From contig JAENWE010000303.1 in the NCBI GenBank assembly GCA_016650185.1, forward strand, positions 1 through 10,739: DNA of 10,739 nucleotides, written 5' to 3'. Within the stretch, counting starts at the first letter, position 1. Every line of letters begins with the position of its first letter. Under the pieces are notes generated by a model that was given only the letters and a program-made list of their open reading frames with translations, did not search any database and was not told the origin of the DNA. Position numbers and translations under genes: made by a program. Source of the DNA: Vicinamibacteria bacterium (GTDB taxonomy: Bacteria; Acidobacteriota; Vicinamibacteria; Fen-336; JAGNNV01). Below, one piece after another: positions 1-6,786 of the stretch.

Positions 1-332
1 GGTCCATAGCCGACCCACCATCCGGCCAGAACCACCAGATAGTAGATCGGGGCGATCCGCAGCGCGCGGCGCGCCACGAATGCCCGGAATACCGCTCCGG
101 TCGAGCTGGAACCTGAAACCACCGCATCGCGTCCCCGGAGCAGAAGGCCGGTGATCAGAAAGCCCGAAAGAACGAAGAACAGCAGGACGCCGAAGCGGCC
201 CCAATGGAACGCACGCTGAACCGCCGATCGATCGGGAAAGAAGTGAGAGATCAGGACGGCGGCGATGGCGATGGCGCGCAGGCCGTCGAGGGCCGGATAG
301 TACCGGTCTGGTCTCCTCATCTGGACATTCAT
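1..332 (-). CDS. Acyltransferase-3 (OafA/YrhL-like) membrane protein, 5' part only
   Basis: The first 110 residues are visible and the gene runs off the left edge. The N-terminus has the acyltransferase-3 opening YYPALDGLRAIAIAA at residues 11-25. A second hydrophobic segment follows with the family motif FFVLSGFLITGLLL at about 55-68, then a basic stretch leading into RIAPIYYLVVLAG. Members of this family (PF01757) are multi-pass inner-membrane proteins that move acyl groups, often acetyl, onto surface polysaccharides or other extracytoplasmic acceptors. The acceptor cannot be inferred here. I chose ATG at 332. ATG at 320 (start MRRPDRYY) is equally possible, because neither has a Shine-Dalgarno sequence at the right distance. 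A TACACT hexamer at 347-352 (minus strand) would place a transcript start only about 8 nt before ATG 332. The family call is secure; the start is not. Confidence 0.9.
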   Translation of the reverse strand, partial: MNVQMRRPDRYYPALDGLRAIAIAAVLISHFFPDRSAVQRAFHWGRFGVLLFFVLSGFLITGLLLRGRDAVVSGSSSTGAVFRAFVARRALRIAPIYYLVVLAGWWVGYG

Positions 333-615
333 CTGCTGGAGAAAAGAGTGTACAGGGGCGCTAAATGTCCCGTTACCTCGGCGACAAGGTGAGCCAATCG
401 CGTGTCGCGTACTGCTTGTGGCCCTTTTGTAGTCGTCCCCAAGCAGTTGGCGTTCTCTGCAGGTTCAGCATACACTCGCGTGCTTAGAAGGAAAGCAGGC
501 GTCGCCCCCGACGCGCCGAGGGCAAGTCTACCCCTTTGTTCAGTAGCGGAGATTCCGCGAGGACCAACGGACCGACCGCCCCCACCCAATTGAATCTCCA
601 GGAGAAAAGACGAAC
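333..615. other. Intergenic region between divergent genes, with possible structured leader
   Basis: There is no convincing gene in these 283 bases. Two inverted repeats are visible. CTGCTTG (412-418) pairs with CAAGCAG (440-446). GCGTCG (499-504) pairs with CGACGC (509-514) around a CCCC loop. Both lie where the 5' leader of the downstream lipoprotein gene would be, or just upstream of it. They could be leader structure or chance in GC-rich DNA. I could not match them to a known riboswitch. Confidence 0.35.
447..476 (+). promoter_or_regulatory. Possible sigma-70-type promoter for the lipoprotein gene
   Basis: TTGGCG (447-452) and TACACT (471-476) each match the housekeeping hexamers at 4 of 6 positions and are separated by 18 bp. 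The transcript would start near 483 and have a leader of about 130 nt containing the hairpin at 499-514. In DNA this GC-rich such matches arise by chance fairly often, so this is only a candidate. Confidence 0.22.
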
Positions 616-1173
616 ATGACCCGATCGATGCGCCTAAGCCTCGCAAGCTTGGCCCTTCCCCTTACTCTTGCCTTCTCGAGCTGCGGCGACGGCCTGGATC
701 TTACGCCCAACCTGTCGGGGCCGGTAGGCTCCCCGTCCGGCAGCACCACACCCACCCCTTCGGCGACTCCCACGCCCACACCGGCGGCCACCGTGACCCC
801 GACGGGCCTCACCTGTGGCCTGTCATCGAGACCAGACTGCGGCGGCTCGGGTTGCTGTTCCGAAGGGGGCTCGAACGATTTCGTCGGCGTGATCAACGAC
901 GCCCAGGCCGCCCTCGAACGGAGCAACCCTGAGATCTTCAACTCCAACGGCTCCCTCAGAGTGGGCGAGATCGAGTACACGACGCTCCTCGCGACCAAGA
1001 TCACGTCGATGACCGGTGTCTGCGCCATCGGAGGCGGCAACTCCTCACGCTCCAAAGACGAGATCGGGTTGAAGCGGGACAACGATCGATCGATCAACGT
1101 CGACGTCATCATCGGCAGTTCGAATACGCCCTACATCGGCGGTATCTACACCTGCCGGCCGGCTTCTTTCTAA
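616..1173 (+). CDS. Cysteine-rich lipoprotein of unknown function
   Basis: A 185-residue protein with a lipoprotein signal. A basic start (MTRSMR) is followed by a hydrophobic segment at 7-20 and a lipobox-like AFSSC, with the lipidated cysteine at 23. Residues 36-64 form a Ser/Thr/Pro-rich linker with TPTP repeats, typical of a flexible tether between membrane anchor and domain. The remaining roughly 120 residues form a compact domain with six further cysteines (67, 75, 80, 81, 136, 180), an even number that allows three disulfides in the periplasm or outside the cell. I do not recognise the domain. The start is supported by AGGAG at 600-604, 11 nt before ATG; Met5 is an alternative. The gene stands alone, divergent from the acyltransferase and convergent with the glycosyltransferase, and is followed by a stem-loop. 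Lipoprotein class is well supported; function is unknown. Confidence 0.82.
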   Translation: MTRSMRLSLASLALPLTLAFSSCGDGLDLTPNLSGPVGSPSGSTTPTPSATPTPTPAATVTPTGLTCGLSSRPDCGGSGCCSEGGSNDFVGVINDAQAALERSNPEIFNSNGSLRVGEIEYTTLLATKITSMTGVCAIGGGNSSRSKDEIGLKRDNDRSINVDVIIGSSNTPYIGGIYTCRPASF

Positions 1174-1179
1174 AGAAGC
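1162..1179 (+). repeat. Inverted repeat spanning the lipoprotein stop codon
   Basis: GCTTCTTT (1162-1169) and AAAGAAGC (1172-1179) are perfect 8-base complements separated by two bases, and the TAA stop at 1171-1173 lies inside. As RNA it would close as a 7-bp stem with a TCTA loop. It has no T-run after it, so it is not a terminator by itself. It sits 17 bases before the next stem-loop and may protect the mRNA 3' end. Confidence 0.5.
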
Positions 1180-1196
1180 TGCTCGGTTTCTGAACC

Positions 1197-1219
1197 GGCG
1201 GCAAGAGGTCGCCGCCTTT
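1197..1219 (+). terminator. Intrinsic-type terminator after the lipoprotein gene
   Basis: GGCGGC (1197-1202) pairs with GCCGCC (1211-1216) across an 8-base loop, followed by TTTCGTATTCTT. The T-run is short, so termination may be weak or leaky. It lies 23 bases after the lipoprotein stop. A weaker stem, AGCCC (1233-1237) with GGGCT (1247-1251), lies between it and the end of the convergent glycosyltransferase gene and could serve the minus strand. Confidence 0.5.
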
Positions 1220-1270
1220 CGTATTCTTGAGAAGCCCGATTAGCCAGGGCTCGTCGTCCCCCGAGGTCCG

Positions 1271-2614
1271 TCAGGGGCAGACGCGGGCGAAGCCCTCGTA
1301 GGTCGGTGGGGGGGCAAAGCCGAGATGGCCGAGCTGGTCGCGAAAAGACGGCATCCAGAGGAGCCCTAAGGCGAAGGCCATGGCCACGAGGATCGCCGGT
1401 CGCGCCCTCCTTCCTGCGCGGGCTCTGCCGACGCTGACCAGAGAAGCGGCGAAGACGATCAGCACCGGCACCACGGGAAGCCGATATCTCGAAAAGCCGT
1501 GGGTCGCTATGTGAAGGAGGAGATAGACAACCAGAATCGCGATGAGCAGAGCGACCGGCCGAGTGGCGGGCGCCCGCGAAAGGGCCAGCACGGATCCCAG
1601 AGCCACCAGAATCCAGGGAACCAGAACCACGCCCGCCACTGCCCGGTAACCGCCACAGGTGGGGTTCTGGTAGGCGCCCCTCCTCAGGTGGATCAGGGCC
1701 AGAGAATCGAGCTCCGCCAGACGCGGAGCCTCGTCGCGGATCTTCTCGAAAAGCCAGCCCGGCTGCCGCCTGAGGATGGCCTTGATTCCTTCCGCGCGGG
1801 CCCATCGAAACTGGTCCACCTTGCCTTCGTTCGCGTAATACTCATTGTAGACCTCGCCCCGCGGGATCTCCGCATTCCCCTGGTAGAGATTCAAACCGCC
1901 TCCCGTCGACACCGGAATGAAGGCATGGAACTGAATCCAGTTCCGGAGCGTCCAGGGCGCAATGACGAGGAGGGCCACGGTCAGGGTCAGGGCGGCGAGG
2001 GCGCCGCAGGAGCGGCTCTTCGACACCGCCAGCCACAAAACGGGAAAAGGAATCACATAGAGCAGGGTTTCTCGGGTCAGAACCGCGAGACCGAAAAGGA
2101 GACCGGCCATCACAGCGGCCCGGCGAGATGAGGTCTCCTCTGCGGCCATCACCCGTTCAATCGCCCACCAGAAGAGCGAGAGAAAGAGTGTCTCGCACCA
2201 GAAATGGGCGCTGTACCAGATCAAATCCGGGTAGCCCGCGACGATGAGACCGGCGACCACGGCAGCCCGCGGCCCAAACACCCGAAGCGCGATCCGGAAG
2301 ATCGCAGGAACAAGAAGGCTTCCGATCAGAGCCTGAACCAGCTTGGTAGCCAGGAGACCGGCTCCCAGGGCCTGAAGAGTGGCCAGAAAATAGGGATACA
2401 GGGGTGGATGAAAAATCGGATAGTTCGAGAACGGAGAGAAATGCGCGGCTGGAATCCGACTGAGGGCCATGAGCCACATGGTCTCGTCGGCTACCGGCGA
2501 CGTCTCCGGCTCCAGCCCGACGAAGAGAAGACGCAGGAGCGCTCCCAGCGCCCAAAGGGACACGAGGATCCGGCGCCGGGGTGCGGTGGGGACGGTTTCT
2601 GAGATCTGAGTCAC
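1271..2614 (-). CDS. GT-C family membrane glycosyltransferase (GT39/ArnT/PMT-like)
   Basis: A 447-residue polytopic protein with about ten hydrophobic segments. After the first membrane helix (about 16-33) comes a loop with VADETMW, whose Asp43 and Glu44 match the acidic pair used by GT-C enzymes. The loop continues with a FHPPLYPYFL stretch at about 68-77, also typical of the family (PMT_2, PF13231-like). Later landmarks are LTRETLL, PWTLRNW and a final cytoplasmic-edge HGFSRYRLPV. Such enzymes move a sugar from a polyprenyl-phosphate donor to lipid, glycan or protein on the periplasmic face of the inner membrane; donor and acceptor cannot be read from sequence. The start is GTG. An in-frame TAA lies 18 bases upstream and there is no Shine-Dalgarno, so initiation may be on a very short leader. 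The acyltransferase at the left edge is another envelope-modifying enzyme, but it is not in the same operon. Confidence 0.88.
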   Translation of the reverse strand: MTQISETVPTAPRRRILVSLWALGALLRLLFVGLEPETSPVADETMWLMALSRIPAAHFSPFSNYPIFHPPLYPYFLATLQALGAGLLATKLVQALIGSLLVPAIFRIALRVFGPRAAVVAGLIVAGYPDLIWYSAHFWCETLFLSLFWWAIERVMAAEETSSRRAAVMAGLLFGLAVLTRETLLYVIPFPVLWLAVSKSRSCGALAALTLTVALLVIAPWTLRNWIQFHAFIPVSTGGGLNLYQGNAEIPRGEVYNEYYANEGKVDQFRWARAEGIKAILRRQPGWLFEKIRDEAPRLAELDSLALIHLRRGAYQNPTCGGYRAVAGVVLVPWILVALGSVLALSRAPATRPVALLIAILVVYLLLHIATHGFSRYRLPVVPVLIVFAASLVSVGRARAGRRARPAILVAMAFALGLLWMPSFRDQLGHLGFAPPPTYEGFARVCP

Positions 2615-2628
2615 AAGTGCCAGGCGGG

Positions 2629-2683
2629 ATTATCCGCGACGGGAGCCGTCCTTTGGGATCCGATCGGAGCCGGGACCTAGAAT
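2629..2683. promoter_or_regulatory. Divergent promoter region with -10-like hexamers very close to both starts
   Basis: The 77-base gap between the two divergent start codons must hold both promoters. On the minus strand GATAAT (2629-2634) lies 14 bases from the glycosyltransferase GTG. On the plus strand TAGAAT (2678-2683) lies 8 bases from the HtrA ATG, with a weak TTGGGA (2653-2658) 19 bp upstream of it. Neither gene has a clear Shine-Dalgarno. Together this suggests leaderless or nearly leaderless transcripts, which is inference only. Confidence 0.3.
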
Positions 2684-2691
2684 TCCGAACC

Positions 2692-3828
2692 ATGAGACTA
2701 GGACGCGTCTTCTTTCCGGCCCTTCTCCTTGGCGCGGCTCTTGGAGCCTACTTCGGGAGAGACCTCAAAGAGGTCATCGCTCGCCCTCCGGTGGCGGAAG
2801 CCCAGACCCGGCCGGAAGCGGGATCGCGTGAGCGCAATCTCGACCCTGACGAGAGGGCAACAATCGCGCTCTTTCGCGACTCGCAGGCCGCGGTCGCCTT
2901 CATCACGACCACTGAACAGCAAGTTGACTTCTGGAACCGTACCGTCTCCGAGCAGCCGACCGGCACCGGCTCGGGCTTCGTCTGGGACGACAAAGGACAC
3001 ATCGTCACCAACTACCACGTGGTCGAGCCGGTGGTCGGCTCGCGCTCGGGCGAGATCATGGTGACTCTCCATGACAAGAATCTCGCCGGGACTCTGGTGG
3101 GCGCGGCTCCCGAGCTGGACCTGGCCGTGGTCCGGGTCACCACGACCAAGGCGGATTTGAAGCCCATCCCGTTGGGCGGCAGCGACAATCTGGAGGTTGG
3201 GCAGAAAGTGTTCGCCATCGGCAACCCCTTCGGGCTCGACCACACTCTCACCACGGGAATCGTGAGCGCGTTGGGACGCACCATCACCAGCGTTCTCAAC
3301 ACCCCCATCGAAGGTGTGATCCAGACCGATGCCGCGATCAATCCCGGAAACTCCGGCGGCCCGCTTCTTGATAGTTCAGGTCGGCTGATCGGTGTGAACA
3401 CCGCGATCTACTCGCCGTCCGGCGCGAATGCCGGCATCGGCTTCGCGGTACCGGTGGACACGGTAAGCCGGGTCGTGCCTCAGCTCATCGAATTCGGCCG
3501 GATGCGCCGACCCGTCATCGGGGTTCGTCTGAACTCCCGCCTGGACGGACTGGTGGCGCGGCGCTTCGGAATCCGCGGCGCGGTGATCGAGTCCGTGGAC
3601 CGGGGTTCAGCCGCCGCCCGCACCGGCCTGGCCGGCGTGGATGTGGACCGCAACGGGAACAGCATCAGCGTGGGAGACGTGATTACCGAGATCGATGGCA
3701 AGTCCGTGGCGAGCGCGGCTGATTTGTCCGGCCGACTCTCGTACATTGAACCCGGCGCCACCGTCAGCATGAAGGTGTGGCGCGACGGAAAAACCCGGAC
3801 CGTGAAACTGACTTTGGGCGGGAGCTAG
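2692..3828 (+). CDS. HtrA/Deg-family periplasmic serine protease with one PDZ domain
   Basis: A 378-residue S1C (trypsin-like) protease. Residues 1-20 form a signal sequence or membrane anchor after MRLGR. The protease domain, about 60-265, shows the full catalytic triad: His109 in NYHVV, Asp143 in LDLAVV and Ser221 in NPGNSGGPLL. The oxyanion-loop sequence and AIGNPFGL at 175-182 are intact, so it should be active. A single PDZ domain follows at about 275-375, ending in VWRDGK. One PDZ makes it DegS- or HhoA-like in layout rather than DegP-like, which has two. Expected role: degrading or processing misfolded envelope proteins and responding to exposed C-termini. I chose ATG 2692 over the upstream in-frame ATG 2581 because it gives the hydrophobic N-terminus directly and the longer version overlaps the divergent gene. 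The stop codon shares a CTAG with that of the diguanylate cyclase. Confidence 0.95.
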   Translation: MRLGRVFFPALLLGAALGAYFGRDLKEVIARPPVAEAQTRPEAGSRERNLDPDERATIALFRDSQAAVAFITTTEQQVDFWNRTVSEQPTGTGSGFVWDDKGHIVTNYHVVEPVVGSRSGEIMVTLHDKNLAGTLVGAAPELDLAVVRVTTTKADLKPIPLGGSDNLEVGQKVFAIGNPFGLDHTLTTGIVSALGRTITSVLNTPIEGVIQTDAAINPGNSGGPLLDSSGRLIGVNTAIYSPSGANAGIGFAVPVDTVSRVVPQLIEFGRMRRPVIGVRLNSRLDGLVARRFGIRGAVIESVDRGSAAARTGLAGVDVDRNGNSISVGDVITEIDGKSVASAADLSGRLSYIEPGATVSMKVWRDGKTRTVKLTLGGS

Positions 3829-4736
3829 CCGACAACGCGATTGCGACCGGCTTTCTTGGCGCGATAGAGACATCCGTCCGCGCGTTGCAACAGCGCCTCC
3901 GCGCTGGACACGCTCTCCGGCTGGTTGCAGGCTACGCCAATACTGACGGTCAGGCAGGCGGCGGCGCTTGATCGCTTGTGCGGCAGGCCCAGGCCTTCCA
4001 CCCCGAGCCGGATCCCCTCGGCGAGTTCGATGCCGCCCGAGATCGGTGTGTCGGGCATGACCAGAACAAACTCTTCTCCGCCGTAGCGCGCCCCCAGGTC
4101 TTCCGGTCGCTGGATTCGTTTGCGGAGGCTGCGCGCCACCACCCGCAACGCGTGGTCTCCCATCGCGTGGCCATAGTGGTCGTTATAACGTTTGAAGAAA
4201 TCGACATCGAGCAGACCCAGGGAGAGCGGCTGGCCCGTGCGTGTAGCTCGCGCCCACTCCGCGGCCAGGACGGCGTCGAACTGGCGGCGATTGGGCAATT
4301 CGGTGAGTCCGTCGATGTTGGCCAGGGTCTCCAGCATCCGCCGCTGTCTCACCACCTGCATGTGCAGCGCGACCCTGGCTTTCACCACGGTGGGATGAAG
4401 GGGCTTGGTGACGTAGTCGGACGCTCCTTCCGTCAAGCCCCGCTCTTCGGCTTCGGGCGTGTCGAGGCCGGTGATGAAGACCACGCAGATGGACGCGGTG
4501 CGCGCATCGTCTTTGAGGCGGTGCAGCACTTCATACCCGTCCATCTCGGGCATCATGACATCCAGCAGCATCACATCCGGCAGGTGCTCCTGAGCGAGCC
4601 GCAGGCCCTCATGGCCGTTCTTACCAAGGAGGACGGTGTAGTCCGCCTGGAGAAGGTCGCCCAACATCTGCCGATTGGTCGCAGAGTCGTCAACGATGAG
4701 AACTTTCTGCGCTAGGGACTCGGTTCCTTGGGCCAT
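3825..4736 (-). CDS. Response regulator with GGDEF domain (PleD/WspR-type diguanylate cyclase)
   Basis: A 303-residue two-domain protein. The receiver domain spans about 9-125, with acidic pair Asp16/Asp17, phospho-acceptor Asp59 in LLDVMMPEMDG, Thr89 and Lys111 all present. The GGDEF domain spans about 140-300, with metal site LLDVDFF (Asp177), substrate residues Asn185/Asp186 and active loop GGEEF at 219-223. An inhibitory I-site RPED (210-213) lies exactly five residues before the loop. It should make c-di-GMP from two GTP when phosphorylated and be inhibited by its product. It is cytoplasmic, with no membrane segment. The start ATG 4736 is chosen because GGGAG lies 5 bases upstream; an in-frame GTG at 4790 adds 18 residues that look non-homologous. 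No cognate histidine kinase is in the window. It is convergent with HtrA (4-base overlap) and divergent from the PDZ protein gene. Confidence 0.95.
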   Translation of the reverse strand: MAQGTESLAQKVLIVDDSATNRQMLGDLLQADYTVLLGKNGHEGLRLAQEHLPDVMLLDVMMPEMDGYEVLHRLKDDARTASICVVFITGLDTPEAEERGLTEGASDYVTKPLHPTVVKARVALHMQVVRQRRMLETLANIDGLTELPNRRQFDAVLAAEWARATRTGQPLSLGLLDVDFFKRYNDHYGHAMGDHALRVVARSLRKRIQRPEDLGARYGGEEFVLVMPDTPISGGIELAEGIRLGVEGLGLPHKRSSAAACLTVSIGVACNQPESVSSAEALLQRADGCLYRAKKAGRNRVVG

Positions 4737-4800
4737 GAATGCTCCCACGGGATTGTAGCGGGTCGGACTGGAATTCATCCTTTTGGACACCCGGAAATCT

Positions 4801-4828
4801 GAGACTTTCGACCACTCTCAAGCGTCTA
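4801..4828 (+). promoter_or_regulatory. Possible ECF-sigma-type promoter before the PDZ protein gene
   Basis: GAGAC (4801-4805) and CGTCTA (4823-4828), 17 bases apart, resemble the GGAAC / CGTC pattern recognised by envelope-stress ECF sigma factors. The -35 match is partial. The idea fits a periplasmic PDZ gene, but no sigma factor is visible here and the match may be chance. Confidence 0.2.
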
Positions 4829-4859
4829 GAAAGGAAGGCTCTAACTGAAAGAAAGGCTC
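4829..4859 (+). repeat. 13-bp direct repeat in the leader of the PDZ protein gene
   Basis: GAAAGGAAGGCTC (4829-4841) and GAAAGAAAGGCTC (4847-4859) differ at one base and repeat with an 18-base period. They are purine-rich and end 9 bases before the ATG. The second AAAGG is the only Shine-Dalgarno-like element for this gene, though its spacing of about 12 bases is long. They could be a duplicated ribosome-loading site or a protein-binding pair. Confidence 0.5.
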
Positions 4860-4868
4860 CACCCAAAT

Positions 4869-5786
4869 ATGAAGAACTCGCTCTTGCTGCCCCTCGCCAT
4901 CACCGGACAGCTCCTGGCCGTCCCCGCGCTCGCTCAAGGAACCGGAAAGGATGTCACCATCCTCCGCATGTCAGGACCACAGCTCGGGGTCCGGCTGGCG
5001 GAAGTCGATCAGGACGTGGTCACCCGATTGAAACTCAAGGAGGAGAAGGGCGCCCTCGTTACCGAGGTGCTCAAGGATTCCGCTGCCGAAAAGGCCGGCG
5101 TCAAGGAGGACGATGTCATCCTCAAGTTTCAGGGACAGTCGATCTTGACCGCCGCCCAACTGAATCGCCTGGTCCGAGACGTGCCGTCGGGGCGGAAAGT
5201 GGACATCGACCTGGTCCGCGGCGGCGCCCCGGTCACGGTGAGCGCCACCATCAAGAACAAAGATTGGTCCGGAAACGCCATGGTCATGCCCGAGGTCGCC
5301 GAGTTGAGCAAGAGGCTTGACGAGAGAATGGGAAAAATGGGGGATCTGCGATGGAAATCCGAGAGCCGGGAGGGGCTGCTTGAGAACGAGCGGCCTCACG
5401 CCTTCACTTTCAAACTCGATGAGGGTAGCCCTGCCTGGAACGTGATCACCCGGTCAGGCCGCGGACGCCTCGGGATCACCTACACGGAGATCGAGGGGCA
5501 GCTCGCCAAGTACTTCAAAGCGCCCTCCGAGAGCGCGGTTCTGGTCGAGTCGGTGGTAGCGGGGTCGGCGGCCGAGAAGGCCGGGATCAAGGCTGGGGAC
5601 CTGCTGACGAAGCTGGGCGGGTCCAACGTCAAGGATGGCTCCGACCTTCAAGATGCCGTGCGCGATCTCGAATCCGGGAAGCTGATCTCGATCACGGTGT
5701 GGCGGGACGGAAAGAGCGTCGATCTCTCCGTCACCATCACCGACGAGCGGAGGACAACCGAGCGCCGCCGCCGGCCGGTGTCCTAG
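4869..5786 (+). CDS. Secreted protein with two PDZ domains
   Basis: A 305-residue protein with a Sec signal peptide (residues 1-22, cleavage likely after PALA). PDZ1 spans about 35-128 and starts with QLGVRLAEV; PDZ2 spans about 198-290 and starts with GRLGITYTEIEGQLAKYF. Each holds the AEKAG(V/I)K..D(V/L)(I/L) core of DegP-type PDZ domains. Between them is a charged linker of about 70 residues. There is no protease domain or other catalytic motif, so this is a periplasmic peptide-binding or scaffold protein, not an HtrA enzyme. PDZ2 ends in TVWRDGK, nearly the same as the HtrA PDZ in this window, at DNA level too, which suggests shared ancestry. The C-terminal tail is strongly basic (TTERRRRPVS). 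It ends 8 bases before the convergent TlpA-like gene, leaving no room for a dedicated terminator. Confidence 0.9.
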   Translation: MKNSLLLPLAITGQLLAVPALAQGTGKDVTILRMSGPQLGVRLAEVDQDVVTRLKLKEEKGALVTEVLKDSAAEKAGVKEDDVILKFQGQSILTAAQLNRLVRDVPSGRKVDIDLVRGGAPVTVSATIKNKDWSGNAMVMPEVAELSKRLDERMGKMGDLRWKSESREGLLENERPHAFTFKLDEGSPAWNVITRSGRGRLGITYTEIEGQLAKYFKAPSESAVLVESVVAGSAAEKAGIKAGDLLTKLGGSNVKDGSDLQDAVRDLESGKLISITVWRDGKSVDLSVTITDERRTTERRRRPVS

Positions 5787-5794
5787 CCGCTCGT

Positions 5795-6781
5795 CTACTT
5801 CAGCGCCAGCTTGACGCTGGCCTCGAGAACGGCCTTGTCCTGGCCGTTCACGAGGTGCGTCACCACTATCCCGGCCTTGTCCACGAAGAACAGGGTCGGG
5901 AATACCGAAACCCCGCCGTAGGCGTTCTGTGCCTCGGCGTTCGCGTGAGCCAGAACGAACTTGATCGAGAGCTTGGCCGCATAGGCGGCGCGATCTTCGT
6001 CGGTGTAATCGAGTTCGAGCAGTTTGTCGGAGTTGAGGCCGATGATGGTGAAGCCCTTCGGCCCGTAGACCTTGTCAAGCTCAACCAGCAGGGGAGAGGT
6101 AGCCACACAGGGCGGGCAATTGGTGAACCAGAAGTAGAGAAGGAATGGCTTTCCCGTCATCGTGGCCAGGCTGAGATCGGATCCGTCGTAGTTCTTGACC
6201 GCGAAGGCGGGCGCCGGATTTCCTTCCCAGCCAGTGATTGTCCGCTCGAGTATCTTCCCAAAGCGCGGATGGTTCATGATTCGATCCACATCCGCCTCGA
6301 GAATCTCGCCCGTCTGGGGATCCCGATCGAGAAACTTCGGCATGCGGGGGTCGGCCTCCATGATCCGAAGAATCACATTCGCGGTCCCCGGCACGGTGAA
6401 GGCGAATTGCTCTGAGATCTGCATCAGGGAAGGAGGCTTTCCGGTGGCCTTCTGGACCTGGACCACGAAAAGGGGGATCTTGAAAAACGTGTTGAACAGG
6501 CGATTGAGGGCCTTCCGCTCGGGAGGGGTCGTGAAGACCTCGTTGAACAGCGTCGAGACAACCACGGGCTGCCCGGGCTTGACGTTTGCCTTGAGGTAGT
6601 CGACGATCTTCGTCTCGGCAGTTGGGGCGTCTGTTGAGGAGGCCGCCTGGGGTGCGGTGATAAATGCGAGAGTTAGGACAAAAGGGGAAAAGATCATGAT
6701 TTTCTGCTTGACATTGTCGCACGGGGAGGAGTACTTTCTGAGATGCCCCTCCCGGGGGACGCCGCTCGGGACCCCATCCAC
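5795..6781 (-). CDS. TlpA/thioredoxin-fold exported protein with extra N-terminal domain
   Basis: The C-terminal half is a TlpA/AhpC-type thioredoxin fold. It contains FAVKNYDGSDLSL, then a CxxC active site in FTNCPPCVATSP, a DYTDED insertion, and VFPTLFFVDKAG with the cis-proline. With GTG 6781 as start the cysteines are 222 and 225 of 328. Residue Asn replaces the usual Trp before the first cysteine. The protein should act as a thiol-disulfide reductant or oxidant in the periplasm. A domain of about 130 residues lies between the signal region and the thioredoxin fold and is not part of standard TlpA; I do not recognise it. The start is uncertain. GTG 6781 has AGGAGG 5 bases upstream and GC-rich third codon positions, but puts about 29 residues before the hydrophobic signal segment. 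ATG 6697 gives a compact signal peptide but no Shine-Dalgarno. It is convergent with the PDZ gene. Confidence 0.85.
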   Translation of the reverse strand: MDGVPSGVPREGHLRKYSSPCDNVKQKIMIFSPFVLTLAFITAPQAASSTDAPTAETKIVDYLKANVKPGQPVVVSTLFNEVFTTPPERKALNRLFNTFFKIPLFVVQVQKATGKPPSLMQISEQFAFTVPGTANVILRIMEADPRMPKFLDRDPQTGEILEADVDRIMNHPRFGKILERTITGWEGNPAPAFAVKNYDGSDLSLATMTGKPFLLYFWFTNCPPCVATSPLLVELDKVYGPKGFTIIGLNSDKLLELDYTDEDRAAYAAKLSIKFVLAHANAEAQNAYGGVSVFPTLFFVDKAGIVVTHLVNGQDKAVLEASVKLALK

Positions 6782-6786
6782 CCACA

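Noticed and set aside
1499..2131. Long plus-strand open frame opposite the glycosyltransferase (also 3978-4715 and 5699-6415 opposite other genes)
   Set aside because: These are charged, low-complexity mirror frames of well-supported genes with no domain signal of their own.
2581..2691. Longer HtrA start at 2581
   Set aside because: It would overlap the divergent gene's start and put 37 polar residues before the hydrophobic N-terminus.
4737..4790. Longer diguanylate cyclase start at GTG 4790
   Set aside because: ATG 4736 has GGGAG at ideal spacing and the receiver domain begins right after it; the extra 18 residues look non-homologous.
5805..5821. Stem GCCAGC / GCTGGC as a terminator for the PDZ gene
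   Set aside because: It lies inside the convergent coding region and has no T-run.
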